A stretch of DNA of 64,000 nt from Actinophytocola xinjiangensis (GCF_001921215.1 NZ_MSIF01000013.1:124001-188000), one strand, 5' to 3'; counted from the stretch's first letter, positions 19,447-28,379 are shown. Made by a program: numbers and translations. The notes: generated by a model not told the origin, from the sequence alone.

Positions 19447-20343
19447 ATGGCTAATTGGACACGGCGGGACTTCTTCAGGGTTGGCGGACTCACCGGGGCG
19501 GTCGCCCTGGGCGGACCCGCGCTGCTCGCGGGTTGCTCGGAGGTGCCGCAGGCCGGTGAGGGCGGCACACTGCAGCGAATCAGGGACGCGGGGACCATCA
19601 AGGTCGGCATCGCGGGCGAGGTGCCCTACGGCTACACCCAGGACGACGAGGTCACCGGCGAGGCTCCGGAGGTCGCCAAGGCCGTGTTCAAGGCCATGGG
19701 CATCGACAAGATCGAGGCCACCCAGGTCGAGTTCGACCAGCTGATCCAGGCACTCATCGCCGGCCAGTACGACATGGTCGCCGCCGGGATGGCGATCCTG
19801 CCGAAGCGCTGCGAGAACGCCCAGTTCTCCGCCGTGGACTACGTCACGCCCACCGCGTTCCTGGTGCCGAAGGGCAACCCCGAGCAGATCAACAACTTCG
19901 ACGACCTGAAGGCCAAGGGCGCCGCCGTCGCCGTGCTCTCCGGCACCGTCGAGGAGCAGGTCGCCGAGGCGCTCGGGATCGGGGCCGACAAGATCCAGCC
20001 CTACGAGGGTCAGCCCGAGATGCTCCAGGCGCTGCTCGACAAGCGGGCCTACTGCGGCGCGCTGACCGACATCTCGCTGCGCCGGATGGTCGAGGACAAC
20101 CCGGAGGCCCCGCTCGAGGTCACCGAGGGCTTCACCCCGGTCGTCGACGGCAAGGAGCAGATCCAGGCCGGCGGCTTCGTCTTCCGTCCCGATGACAACG
20201 ACCTCGTCACGGAGTTCAACACCGAGTTGAAGAAGCTCCAGGACAGCGGCGAGTGGCTGCGCATCGTCACGCCGTTCGGGTTCACCGAGGACAACCAGGT
20301 GCCCGACGACGTCACCACCGAGAAGCTCTGCGAGGCCGCCTGA
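19447..20343 (+). CDS. ehuB: Ectoine/hydroxyectoine-type ABC importer, substrate-binding lipoprotein
   Basis: This 298-residue extracellular binding protein captures the solute for the following permeases. The signal region has a twin-arginine-like TRRDFFRVGG and a lipobox LLAGC, so it is probably exported folded and lipid-anchored. The mature part is a family 3 amino-acid-type binding protein (IKVGIAGEVPYGYTQDDEV, QALIAGQYDMVAAGMAILPKRC, GTVEEQVAEALG) close to EhuB. ATG 19447 is preferred over longer readings because it starts the signal peptide and is preceded by AAAGGA. Ectoine as ligand is inferred from the family and gene order; another cationic or cyclic amino acid is possible. Confidence 0.82.
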   Translation: MANWTRRDFFRVGGLTGAVALGGPALLAGCSEVPQAGEGGTLQRIRDAGTIKVGIAGEVPYGYTQDDEVTGEAPEVAKAVFKAMGIDKIEATQVEFDQLIQALIAGQYDMVAAGMAILPKRCENAQFSAVDYVTPTAFLVPKGNPEQINNFDDLKAKGAAVAVLSGTVEEQVAEALGIGADKIQPYEGQPEMLQALLDKRAYCGALTDISLRRMVEDNPEAPLEVTEGFTPVVDGKEQIQAGGFVFRPDDNDLVTEFNTELKKLQDSGEWLRIVTPFGFTEDNQVPDDVTTEKLCEAA

Positions 20344-20355
20344 GAGTAGGCGGTC

Positions 20356-21138
20356 ATGTTCGACAACATCGGGTTGTTCGTCGAGACCATCTCCAAGGGC
20401 CTGCTGCTGACCGTCGAGGCGACCCTCGGTGGCATCGTGATCGCCACCATCCTGTCGTTCGTCTTCGGTCTGGCGATGCTCTCGCGCCTGCGGCTGGTCC
20501 GGGCGATCGCCAGGATCTACGTGGAGTTCTGGCGCGGCACGTCCGAGGTGGTCCAGCTCCTCTGGATCTACTTCGCGCTGCCGGTGCTGATCGGCTACCA
20601 GATCATGCCGCTGGTCGCCGGCATCGTGGTCCTCGGGCTGAACTTCGGCGCCTACGGCGCGGAGATCGTCCGGGGCGCCGTCCAGTCCGTGCCGAAGGCC
20701 CAGTACGAGGGCTGCATCGCGCTGAATCTCACGCCGGCGCAGCGGATGCGCCGGGTGATCCTGCCGCAGTCACTGGTGGAGATGGTCCCGCCGTTCAACA
20801 ACCTGTTCATCCAACTGCTCAAGGGCAGCGCCCTGCTGACCATGATCACCGTTCACGAGATGACGTACCAGGCCCGCGAGGTCCTGATCACCAGACACGT
20901 CTCGCAGGCGGCCACGATCTGGACCATCGTCCTGCTGTTCTACTTGGTACTGGCGATCCTGATCACCTTCGGTATGCGGTTGCTCGAACTCTGGGCCGGC
21001 CGGCTCGTCGGCCGGAAACCACCGCAACGGGGACTGCTCTCGGCCCTCAGGTCCCGGCGCGGCAGAGCGGCCGCGATCACCGACGCCGCCGTCGCCGGGA
21101 TCGGTCACACCAGCGACCGGTCAGGAGGTGACCGATGA
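20356..21138 (+). CDS. ehuC: Ectoine-type ABC importer permease EhuC
   Basis: This 260-residue inner-membrane permease belongs to the His/Glu/Gln/Arg amino-acid transporter class. It has about five hydrophobic segments and the cytoplasmic EAA loop (GCIALNLTPAQRMRRVILPQ), which docks onto the ATPase. The last ~35 residues form an Arg-rich cytoplasmic tail (ALRSRRGRAAAITDAAVAGI) that is long for the family. It begins 12 bases after ehuB and overlaps ehuD by four bases (ATGA). It should pair with EhuD to form the channel. Confidence 0.85.
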   Translation: MFDNIGLFVETISKGLLLTVEATLGGIVIATILSFVFGLAMLSRLRLVRAIARIYVEFWRGTSEVVQLLWIYFALPVLIGYQIMPLVAGIVVLGLNFGAYGAEIVRGAVQSVPKAQYEGCIALNLTPAQRMRRVILPQSLVEMVPPFNNLFIQLLKGSALLTMITVHEMTYQAREVLITRHVSQAATIWTIVLLFYLVLAILITFGMRLLELWAGRLVGRKPPQRGLLSALRSRRGRAAAITDAAVAGIGHTSDRSGGDR

Positions 21139-21794
21139 TCTGGGACTGGGACTACGCCTGGGAGGTCTTCCCCAAGATCGTCGGGGACGGGCTGCGGACC
21201 GCCGTCGTGGCCACCGTGCTCGGCTCACTGGTCGCCTACACCCTCGGGCTGGTACTCGCGCTGCTGCGCCGGTCACCGATCCGGGTCGTCAGCGGGATCA
21301 CCTGGGCGTTCATCGAGTTCATCCGCAGCACGCCGCTGCTGGTGCAGATCTTCTTCCTCTTCTTCGTGCTGCCGGACATCGGGCTGACCCTCGACCCGAT
21401 GACCACCGGCGTCATCGCGCTCGGGTTGCACTACGCCACCTACACCGCCGAGGTGTACCGGGCGGGTATCGAGGCCGTGCCGCCAGGGCAGTGGGAGGCG
21501 GCGACCGCGCTGAACCTGCCCCGGCGCCGCACGTGGACCGCGGTGATCCTGCCGCAGGCCGTTCCGCGTGTGCTGCCCGCGCTGGGCAACTACACGATCT
21601 CGATGCTCAAGGAGACACCGCTGCTGCTCATGATCGGCGTGCTGGAAATCGCCGGAGTGGCTCGTCAGGTCGGCTCGCGGGCGTTCCGGTACGTCGAGCC
21701 GGTCACGATCGCCGGCGTGCTGTTCCTGGTCCTGAGTCTCGCAGCGTCCCTACTGGTTCGATGGTTGGAGCGGCGTGTCCGATACCGCAACTGA
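21135..21794 (+). CDS. ehuD: Ectoine-type ABC importer permease EhuD
   Basis: This 219-residue second permease has five hydrophobic segments and its own EAA loop (EAATALNLPRRRTWTAVILPQA). The FIRSTPLLVQIFFLFFVLPDI segment is typical of polar amino-acid permeases. It overlaps ehuC by four bases and its 3' end overlaps ehuA by 20 bases, so the four genes form a tightly coupled operon. Confidence 0.85.
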   Translation: MIWDWDYAWEVFPKIVGDGLRTAVVATVLGSLVAYTLGLVLALLRRSPIRVVSGITWAFIEFIRSTPLLVQIFFLFFVLPDIGLTLDPMTTGVIALGLHYATYTAEVYRAGIEAVPPGQWEAATALNLPRRRTWTAVILPQAVPRVLPALGNYTISMLKETPLLLMIGVLEIAGVARQVGSRAFRYVEPVTIAGVLFLVLSLAASLLVRWLERRVRYRN

Positions 21795-22560
21795 CATGAT
21801 CCGATTCGACGACGTCGTCAAGAGGTTCGGCGACGTCGTGGTGCTCGACGAGCTGAACTTCTCGGTGGCGCCGGGCGAGTTCGTCACGCTCATCGGCCCC
21901 AGCGGCTCGGGCAAGACGACGATCCTGCGCTTGCTGATGACTCTCGAGAAGGTCACCAGCGGCCAGATCTTCGTCGACGGCGAGTGCCTGAGCCACATGC
22001 AGCGCGGCTCCCGCCTGGTCCCCGCCGACGAGAAGTACCAGCGCAAGGTCCGCCAGCGGATCGGGATGGTGTTCCAGCAGTTCAACCTGTTCCCGAACAT
22101 GAAGGTGCTGCAGAACCTCACCGAGGCGCCGATCCGTTCGCTTGGCCTGTCCCGGGCCGAGGCGGAGGAACGGGCGCTGGAGCTGCTGGAGCTGGTCGGG
22201 CTCACCGAGAAGGTCAACGCCCACCCGTCCCAGCTCTCCGGTGGCCAGCAGCAGCGGGTCGCGATCGCCAGGGCGCTGGCGATGCGCCCGGACATGCTGC
22301 TGCTCGACGAGGTGACCTCGGCGCTGGACCCGGAGCTGGTGGCGGGCGTGCTGGCGCTGCTCAAGGACATCGCGAGCAGCACCGACATCACGTTCCTGTG
22401 CGTGACCCACGAGATGAACTTCGCTCGTGACGTCTCCGACCGGGTGCTGATGTTCGACCACGGCCAGATCGTCGAGGACGCGGTGCCGGACAAGCTGTTC
22501 AGCGAACCGGACCACGAACGGACCCGCACGTTCCTGCGCGCGGTGCTGGAGCGCGGCTGA
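21775..22560 (+). CDS. ehuA: Ectoine-type ABC importer ATP-binding protein EhuA
   Basis: This 261-residue ATPase powers the EhuBCD importer. It has Walker A GPSGSGKT, the Q-loop in MVFQQFNLF, the ABC signature LSGGQQQRVAIARAL, Walker B LLLDEV and the switch histidine in CVTHEM. Walker B ends in EVTSALDPE, the usual form for this subfamily. GTG 21775 with GGAG four bases upstream is chosen; an ATG at 21796, just after the ehuD stop, is an alternative that removes seven residues. Confidence 0.88.
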   Translation: MSDTATDMIRFDDVVKRFGDVVVLDELNFSVAPGEFVTLIGPSGSGKTTILRLLMTLEKVTSGQIFVDGECLSHMQRGSRLVPADEKYQRKVRQRIGMVFQQFNLFPNMKVLQNLTEAPIRSLGLSRAEAEERALELLELVGLTEKVNAHPSQLSGGQQQRVAIARALAMRPDMLLLDEVTSALDPELVAGVLALLKDIASSTDITFLCVTHEMNFARDVSDRVLMFDHGQIVEDAVPDKLFSEPDHERTRTFLRAVLERG

Positions 22561-22578
22561 CCGGCCTAGGCTCGGGGT

Positions 22579-23346
22579 ATGTACGAGCACCTGCTGGTGA
22601 CCAGGGACGGCGACACGGTCCGGATCACGATGAACCGGCCCGCGCGACGCAACTCGCTGTCCTTCGACCACCTGACCGAGCTGCTGGCCGCCTTCCGGGA
22701 GGCGGCCAGCGGCGACGCCACCGGGATCGTGCTCGCCGGGGAGGGCCCGGTCTTCTCCGCCGGCCACGACTTCGGTGACGTCGCCGAACGTGACCTCACC
22801 GGCGTCCGCGAGCTGTTGGCGCGCTGCACGGACGTGATGCGCGCGATCCAGTCCGCGCCGCAGGTGGTCGTCGCCAGGGTGCACGGCCTGGCCACGGCCG
22901 CCGGCTGCCAGCTGGTCGCCTCCTGCGATCTCGCGGTGGCCGGCGAGTCGGCCGGGTTCGCGCTGCCCGGCGGCAAGGGTGGCTGGTTCTGCCACACGCC
23001 GGCCGTGCCGGTCGCCCGCTCGGTGGGCCGCAAGCGGCTGATGGAACTCGTACTCACCGGTGACACCGTCGACGCCGCGACCGCGCTGGACTGGGGCCTG
23101 GTCAACCGGGTGGTGCCCGACGGCGACCTCGACGACGCCGTGAACGCCCTGCTCGTCAGGGCCACCCGGGGCAGTCGCGCCAGCAAGGCCATCGGCAAGC
23201 AGACCGTCTACGCCCAGCTGGACCGGCCGGAGGTCGACGCCTACGCGATCGCGCTGGAGGTGATGGCCTCGGCCTCCCAGCTGCCCGGCGCACGCGAGGG
23301 AATGGCCGCATTCCTGGAGAAGCGCAGGCCACAATGGCCTGACTGA
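22579..23346 (+). CDS. Enoyl-CoA hydratase/isomerase family protein, ECHDC3-like
   Basis: This 255-residue crotonase-fold protein contains the acyl-CoA oxyanion segments ([19 protein letters not shown] and [20 protein letters not shown]). The segment that normally holds the catalytic glutamates reads [20 protein letters not shown], with no acid at the standard position. This resembles ECHDC3-like members, so simple hydratase activity is doubtful. It starts at ATG 22579. TAGGCT at 22567-22572 is six bases upstream, so besides read-through from ehuA it may have its own leaderless promoter. Confidence 0.85.
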   Translation: MYEHLLVTRDGDTVRITMNRPARRNSLSFDHLTELLAAFREAASGDATGIVLAGEGPVFSAGHDFGDVAERDLTGVRELLARCTDVMRAIQSAPQVVVARVHGLATAAGCQLVASCDLAVAGESAGFALPGGKGGWFCHTPAVPVARSVGRKRLMELVLTGDTVDAATALDWGLVNRVVPDGDLDDAVNALLVRATRGSRASKAIGKQTVYAQLDRPEVDAYAIALEVMASASQLPGAREGMAAFLEKRRPQWPD

Positions 23347-23377
23347 GCCGGGGGAGTGGTCGGCTAGCCTGCCTTGC

Positions 23378-24037
23378 GTGCGTCTTGTGATCGCTCGTTG
23401 CCAGGTCGACTACGCCGGCCGGTTGACCGCCCACCTCCCGATGGCCACCAGGTTGCTGCTGGTGAAGGCGGACGGCTCGGTGTCGGTGCACTCCGACGAC
23501 CGTGCCTACAAGCCGTTGAACTGGATGAGCCCGCCGTGCTGGCTGACCGAGGAGCCGGGGACGTGGACGGTCCAGAACAAGGCCGGTGAGAAGTTGATCA
23601 TTAGCCTGGAGGAGATCCTGCACGACTCGAAGCACGAGTTGGGCGCGGAACCGGGCCTGGTCAAGGACGGTGTCGAGGCGCACCTGCAGGCGCTGCTGGC
23701 CGAGCACATCACCACCCTGGGCGACGGGTACGTGCTGATCCGCCGCGAGTACCCGACGGCGATCGGCCCGGTGGACATCCTGTGCCGGGACTCCGACGGC
23801 GACACGGTGGCCGTGGAGATCAAGCGGCGTGGCGAGATGGACGGCGTCGAGCAGCTCACCCGCTACCTCGAGCTGCTCAACCGGGACACGCTGCTGGCGC
23901 CGGTGCACGGCGTGTTCGCCGCCCAGCAGATCAAGCCGCAGGCCCGCACGCTGGCCGAGGACCGGGGGATCCGCTGCGTCACGCTGGACTACGAGGCGCT
24001 GCGCGGCATGGACTCCGACGAGTTCCGGCTGTTCTGA
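23378..24037 (+). CDS. nucS: Mismatch-specific endonuclease NucS (EndoMS)
   Basis: This 219-residue nuclease cuts both strands at mismatches and replaces MutSL repair in most actinobacteria. The N-terminal DNA-binding domain starts [20 protein letters not shown]. The C-terminal nuclease domain has the RecB-like catalytic set in [12 protein letters not shown] and [20 protein letters not shown]. The last residues DEFRLF are a short motif expected to bind the replication clamp. GTG 23378 is the start, with TAGCCT seven bases upstream, indicating a leaderless mRNA. Its stop codon lies in a palindrome shared with the opposing gene. Confidence 0.96.
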   Translation: MRLVIARCQVDYAGRLTAHLPMATRLLLVKADGSVSVHSDDRAYKPLNWMSPPCWLTEEPGTWTVQNKAGEKLIISLEEILHDSKHELGAEPGLVKDGVEAHLQALLAEHITTLGDGYVLIRREYPTAIGPVDILCRDSDGDTVAVEIKRRGEMDGVEQLTRYLELLNRDTLLAPVHGVFAAQQIKPQARTLAEDRGIRCVTLDYEALRGMDSDEFRLF

Positions 24038-24048
24038 GCGTTCAGAAC
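24031..24048. terminator. Palindrome spanning two convergent stop codons
   Basis: GTTCTGA (24031-24037) and TCAGAAC (24042-24048) form a 7-bp stem around a 4-base loop. The left arm holds the nucS stop and the right arm the stop of the opposing lipoprotein gene. It may act as a weak two-way terminator; the stem is short and no T-run follows. Confidence 0.45.
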
Positions 24049-24668
24049 GTCCACTCCCAGCCGGCGGGGTCGCCGGGCATGCGCAGCACGATCCGGCCCG
24101 CGGTGTAGCGGGTGTCGAGCACGACCACGCCGACGTAGCGCGACTCCGCCGCCAGGCCGTCCAGCGGGACGAAGTCCGACCCGGCGAGGCACCCGTACAC
24201 GCCATAGCCGGGGTCGCCCACCTCTGTCACCCCATCGGGTCCGATGACCTCGAACGAGAACGGCGAGAAGTCGACGACGTAGGACATGTCCTCGGTGAAG
24301 GCCTCGGTCGTGGTGATGGTCATCGACAGGGCGATGTAGTGGCCGTTGTCCGGTGGCGGTGCGTAGGGCTCGGTGCAGGTCGGATCCACCTGGATCCGGT
24401 CGACGGTGAACTCCAGTGCGGTGACCGTGCAGGGGTCGTCGGCGCACAGCGCGGCCATCTCACCGACCTTCTTCGGCAGGTTGTCCCGGGGCCGGTCCCG
24501 CTGCCTGGTCGGTGGGTCGACCGACGGCGGCTCGATCGTGGGCCGCGACGGCGCCACCGCCTCGGCCCGGTTGACGGCGACCGGCTGGCCGCTGGTCGTG
24601 GTCGCGCACCCCGCCAACGCCACCAGTGCCGTGGTGACGATCGTGAGCGTCGGGAGGAGCTTCGCCAT
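24042..24668 (-). CDS. Predicted lipoprotein of unknown function
   Basis: This 208-residue protein has a lipoprotein signal ending in VALAGC, so the mature protein is anchored outside the membrane. After a Pro/Arg-rich linker (about residues 35-65) comes a folded domain with paired cysteines (ALCADDPCTV, PTCTEPY, GVYGCLAG). Alternating beta segments (YIALSMTITTTEAFTEDM) suggest an immunoglobulin-like DUF4352-type fold. ATG 24668 is chosen because it starts the signal and follows GGAAAGG; upstream codons give no signal. It is divergent from the DUF3558 gene, 110 bases away. Confidence 0.75.
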   Translation of the reverse strand: MAKLLPTLTIVTTALVALAGCATTTSGQPVAVNRAEAVAPSRPTIEPPSVDPPTRQRDRPRDNLPKKVGEMAALCADDPCTVTALEFTVDRIQVDPTCTEPYAPPPDNGHYIALSMTITTTEAFTEDMSYVVDFSPFSFEVIGPDGVTEVGDPGYGVYGCLAGSDFVPLDGLAAESRYVGVVVLDTRYTAGRIVLRMPGDPAGWEWTF

Positions 24669-24778
24669 GGTCGGACCTTTCCGCGACTTTCCGAGGTAGT
24701 CGTACTCTCGGCCATCGATGTGACAGCTAACCCGAGGTTCCTCGCACGCGGCGCGAGTCCACTGGCTACGGTGCACGT

Positions 24779-25759
24779 GTGAAGGGGATCCTGTCAGTCG
24801 TCGCCGCGCTGTTACTGGTCGCTGGCTGCGGTACGCAGGTCGACACGTCCAAGGTCACCTACCCGCGGACGACGGTGCCCGCCGGTCAGGCGCCCACCGT
24901 GACCTCCAGCGGCACCGAGCAGCCGGTCGCCAAGGCCAACGATCCCGCGTTCACCCCGGAGAAGCTGCGCGCCACCGACCCGTGCGAGCTGCTGGACGAG
25001 GACGTCCTGGAGGAGCTCGGTCAACCGGCCGAGGTCAACCGGGGCGGGTTCGACGAATGCTCGAACTACATGCGCGACAAGAAGGGCCAGGAGCTCAACC
25101 TCACGGTGACCCTGGGCGACTCGATCGGCAACGCGGTCGACGCCGACGAGAACATCGGTGGCCTGCCGGCGATGGAGAACACGCTCGACACGGGCGACGC
25201 GTGTTTCGTCACCGTCATCACCTCGACCTCGCCGAACCTGGGCATCGTGGTCCAGGTCGGCGGCAAGTCCGAGGAGCTGTGCGAGGCCGGCCGCACCCTG
25301 ATGGGTTCGGTCGTCGACCGGATCCGGACCGACCCGCCGGTCTACGACCAGGTCAAGGGCACGCTGGCCGAGGTCGACCCGTGCACCCTGTATCCGCCGG
25401 AGACGCTGACCGCGCCGCTGGGTGGCAAGGCCGACCCCAAGCCCTTCGACCTGCACCAGTGCAGCTGGTCGAGCCAGGCGGGCAAGCTGGACGTGCGGAT
25501 GCGCATCGGGTTCGACCCCGACAAGGGCAGCAGCGGCAGCCCGGTCGACCTGGGCGGCGGGCTCAAGGGGTACCAGGAGAAGACGGTCTCCTCGACCGCG
25601 ACCTGCGACGTGGAGTGGAAGCACCGGGTCTACGCCGGCGACGAGGCGGAGATCGTCTCGCTCAGGTTCGAGAAGCGGTCCCCGGCGGCCGACGAGGACC
25701 CGTGCGTGCCGGCGATGGAGCTCGCGAAGTCGCTCGTCTCGGCGTTGCCGAAGGCCTGA
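24779..25759 (+). CDS. DUF3558-family lipoprotein
   Basis: This 326-residue secreted lipoprotein starts at GTG 24779 with the lipobox LVAGC near residue 17. Two similar modules follow, each opening with an aspartate-proline-cysteine signature (ATDPCELLDEDVLEELGQPA and EVDPCTLYPPETLTAPLGG), characteristic of the DUF3558 family found only in actinobacteria. The function is unknown. TACGGT at 24767-24772, six bases before the start, suggests a leaderless transcript. Confidence 0.85.
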   Translation: MKGILSVVAALLLVAGCGTQVDTSKVTYPRTTVPAGQAPTVTSSGTEQPVAKANDPAFTPEKLRATDPCELLDEDVLEELGQPAEVNRGGFDECSNYMRDKKGQELNLTVTLGDSIGNAVDADENIGGLPAMENTLDTGDACFVTVITSTSPNLGIVVQVGGKSEELCEAGRTLMGSVVDRIRTDPPVYDQVKGTLAEVDPCTLYPPETLTAPLGGKADPKPFDLHQCSWSSQAGKLDVRMRIGFDPDKGSSGSPVDLGGGLKGYQEKTVSSTATCDVEWKHRVYAGDEAEIVSLRFEKRSPAADEDPCVPAMELAKSLVSALPKA

Positions 25760-25802
25760 GCGCCGTGTCCGTGAGCTGAGCCACGACCGTCCGGCCAATC
25801 TT

Positions 25803-25820
25803 GTTACCGGCAGGTAGTGT
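25803..25820 (+). promoter_or_regulatory. Promoter motif before hydroxyacyl-CoA dehydrogenase
   Basis: GTTACCGGCAGGTAGTGT matches the motif found before ecm, ccr and thiolase and ends in TAGTGT, a -10-like box. It lies 37 bases upstream of the gene, which has its own GGAGG ribosome site. Confidence 0.6.
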
Positions 25821-25857
25821 CCGGCGTACCGGTCGTCGGGGTCTGGCGGAGGTGGCG

Positions 25858-27636
25858 ATGGCACGCGAGTTCGGATGTGTCGGTGTGGTCGGGCTGGGCA
25901 CGATGGGCGCGGGCATCGCGGAGGTCCTCGCCCGGTCCGGGATCCGGGTGATCGGCGTGGAGCGCGACGCCGAGGGCGTCGCCCGCGCCCGTGGGCACCT
26001 GGCGCACTCGACCGAACGCGCGCTGGCCGGCGGCAAGCTCGACGAGCCGGCCCGAGCGGCGCTGCTGGACCGGATCACCCTCACCACCTCGCTGGCCGAC
26101 CTCGCCGACGCCGACCTGGTCGTCGAGGCGATCCCGGAGAGCCTGGAGCTCAAGACCCGGGTGTTCGCCGAGCTGGACCGGGTGTGCCGGCCGGACGTGG
26201 TGCTCGCGTCCAACACCTCGTCGCTGTCGGTCACCGAGATCAGCGTGCACACCGGACGCCCCGGCAAGGTCGTCGGCCTGCACTTCTTCAACCCGGCGCC
26301 GGTGTTGAAGTTCGTGGAGATCGTGCGCACGGTGGTGACCGAACCGGACGTGGTCGCCGACGTCGCGGAGTTCGCGCGCGGGCTGGGCAAGGAGCCGGTG
26401 GTGATCGGCGACCGCGCCGGGTTCATCGCCAACGCGCTGCTGTTCGGCTACCTGAACCACGCGGTGTCGATGTACGAGTCGCGCTACGCCACCCGCGAGG
26501 ACCTGGACGCGGCGATGCGGTTCGGCTGCGGCTACCCGATGGGGCCGCTGGCGCTGCTGGACCTGATCGGCCTGGACACCGCCTACGAGATCCTCGAGAC
26601 GATGTACCGCCAGTCGCGCAACCGGTTGCACGCGCCGGCGCCGATCCTGCGGCAGATGATCACTGCCGGGCTGCTCGGCCGCAAGAGCGGGCGCGGTTTC
26701 TACACCTACGACGGCCTCGACTCGCCGGTGGTCGTGCCGGACGTGCTCACGCCCCGGCCGGCGGCGACCGGCGAGGTGGCCGTCCGCGAGGTGACCCGGG
26801 TCGGCGTGGTGGGCACCGGGACGATGGCCACCGGCATCGCGGAGGTCTTCGCCCGCAACGGTTTCGACGTGGTGTTGCGGGCCAGGGCGCAGGACAAGGC
26901 GTTGGCCGCGCTGGCGGCGATGCGCCGGTCGCTGGACCGTCAGGTGGTGAAGGGTCGGCTGTCCGAGCAGGACCGTGAGGCGGTGCTCGGCCGGGTGCGC
27001 GGGGTCGTCGAGTTCGACGAGTTGGCCGACTGCGACCTGGTGATCGAGGCGGTGGCCGAGGACCTGTCGGTCAAGCGGGCGGTGTTCGGCGCGCTGGACG
27101 AGGTGGTGAAGCCGGGCGCGGTGCTGGCGACCACGACCTCGTCGCTGCCGGTGATCGAGTGCGCGGCGGCGACCACCCGTCCGGGTGACGTCATCGGGTT
27201 GCACTTCTTCAACCCGGCGCCGGTGATGAAGCTGGTCGAGGTCGTGTCGACGATCGCGACGTCTGACGAGGTCGTGGCGACCGTGCGTGCGGTGTGCCAG
27301 CGGGTCGGCAAGCATCCGGTGGACTGCGCCGACCGGGCCGGGTTCATCGTGAACGCGCTGCTGTTCCCGTACCTGAACGACGCGGTGAAGATGCTGGAGG
27401 CGCACTACGCGGAGGCCGACGACATCGACACGGCGATGAAGGTCGGCTGTGGTCTGCCGATGGGCCCGTTCGAGCTGCTCGACGTGGTCGGGTTGGACGT
27501 GTCGCTGGCGATCGAGCGGACGCTGTACTACGAGTTCCGCGACGCCGGGTTCGCCCCGGCGCCGTTGCTCGAGCACCTGGTGACGGCGGGGCGGCTCGGC
27601 CGCAAGACCGGCAAGGGCTTCCGCGACTACAGCTGA
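25858..27636 (+). CDS. Tandem-duplicated 3-hydroxyacyl-CoA (3-hydroxybutyryl-CoA) dehydrogenase
   Basis: This enzyme oxidises (S)-3-hydroxyacyl-CoA with NAD, or works in reverse on acetoacetyl-CoA. The 592-residue chain is two complete dehydrogenases in a row. Each has a Rossmann motif (GLGTMGAGIAEVLARSG and GTGTMATGIAEVFARNG), the catalytic Ser in NTSSL or TTSSL, the catalytic His in GLHFFNPAPV, and the Asn in DRAGFIANALLF or DRAGFIVNALLF. Each also has a C-terminal MGP domain. Both halves look active. ATG 25858 follows GGAGG by five bases. A shared promoter motif links it to the ethylmalonyl-CoA genes. Confidence 0.9.
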   Translation: MAREFGCVGVVGLGTMGAGIAEVLARSGIRVIGVERDAEGVARARGHLAHSTERALAGGKLDEPARAALLDRITLTTSLADLADADLVVEAIPESLELKTRVFAELDRVCRPDVVLASNTSSLSVTEISVHTGRPGKVVGLHFFNPAPVLKFVEIVRTVVTEPDVVADVAEFARGLGKEPVVIGDRAGFIANALLFGYLNHAVSMYESRYATREDLDAAMRFGCGYPMGPLALLDLIGLDTAYEILETMYRQSRNRLHAPAPILRQMITAGLLGRKSGRGFYTYDGLDSPVVVPDVLTPRPAATGEVAVREVTRVGVVGTGTMATGIAEVFARNGFDVVLRARAQDKALAALAAMRRSLDRQVVKGRLSEQDREAVLGRVRGVVEFDELADCDLVIEAVAEDLSVKRAVFGALDEVVKPGAVLATTTSSLPVIECAAATTRPGDVIGLHFFNPAPVMKLVEVVSTIATSDEVVATVRAVCQRVGKHPVDCADRAGFIVNALLFPYLNDAVKMLEAHYAEADDIDTAMKVGCGLPMGPFELLDVVGLDVSLAIERTLYYEFRDAGFAPAPLLEHLVTAGRLGRKTGKGFRDYS

Positions 27637-27671
27637 CGGCTCACGGCCCGGTCGACGCGCCGCCTGACCGC

Positions 27672-27893
27672 TCAGCCGCAGCCGCACCCTCCGCCGCAGC
27701 AGCCCCCGCCGCCACCGCCGCCACCGCCGCCGGCGGGTGCGCTGGCGCCGCCGGTCAGGGCGACCGTGGACAGCAGCTTGACGGTGTCGGCGTGGCCGTG
27801 CGGGCAGGGCGCGGGGTCGCCGGAGGCGCTCATCGGCCGCTGGACGTCGAAGGTCGTCGCGCATTCGTGGCAGCGGTACTCGTAGGTCGGCAC
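27672..27893 (-). CDS. FmdB-type zinc ribbon protein with Gly/Cys-rich tail
   Basis: This 73-residue protein begins VPTYEYRCHECATTFDV, the FmdB family start, with a four-cysteine/histidine zinc ribbon (CHEC and CPHGH). The family is widespread and loosely tied to gene regulation. The tail is ten glycines followed by a CCGGGCGCG ending, giving five extra cysteines that could bind metal. GTG 27893 is chosen from the family start; ATG 27914 would add seven residues. It is divergent from the next gene by 35 bases. Confidence 0.85.
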   Translation of the reverse strand: MPTYEYRCHECATTFDVQRPMSASGDPAPCPHGHADTVKLLSTVALTGGASAPAGGGGGGGGGGCCGGGCGCG

Positions 27894-27928
27894 GTACGTA
27901 TTGTGCCCTGCCACTACGGTGACCTGTC

Positions 27929-28237
27929 GTGCCTCGCCGCAACCGCGACCGGCGCCGCGCCGCGGTGCCGCCCACCCCGCAGCCCAAGCCGCTGACCGGT
28001 GGCTGGCAGCAGCTGGAGACGGCCACCGACGGCGACTGGCTGGTACGCCGGGTGACCGGCACCCAGACGACCAAGGTCTACCGCTGTCCCGGCTGCGACC
28101 ACGAGATCCAGCCGGGGACGGCGCACGTGGTGGTGTGGCCGGCGGACGAGACCGGCGGGGTGGCCGACCGGCGCCACTGGCACGAGTCGTGCTGGCGGGC
28201 GCGCCACCGCCGGGGACCGACGTCCCGGCGCTGGTGA
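27929..28237 (+). CDS. Conserved actinobacterial small basic protein, putative zinc-binding
   Basis: This 102-residue basic protein starts at GTG 27929 (MPRRNRDRRRAAVPPTPQPK). The core has CPGCDHEIQPGTAH followed by DRRHWHESCW, a Cys/His set suited to one zinc ion. Similar proteins are often labelled ATP/GTP-binding, but I see no P-loop. TACGGT lies eight bases before the start. Function unknown. Confidence 0.75.
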   Translation: MPRRNRDRRRAAVPPTPQPKPLTGGWQQLETATDGDWLVRRVTGTQTTKVYRCPGCDHEIQPGTAHVVVWPADETGGVADRRHWHESCWRARHRRGPTSRRW

Positions 28238-28379
28238 GAGCCTCCTGTACTCCGATCGGGTGACGTTCGGAGAAAGGTGGCGAAAATCATGGGCAGAACG
28301 GTCGACCGGATCGTCTTCGTTTCGACGTGTCAGTGAGGACACGGAAACCGAGGACAGAAACACAGCACCGGAGGACGTC

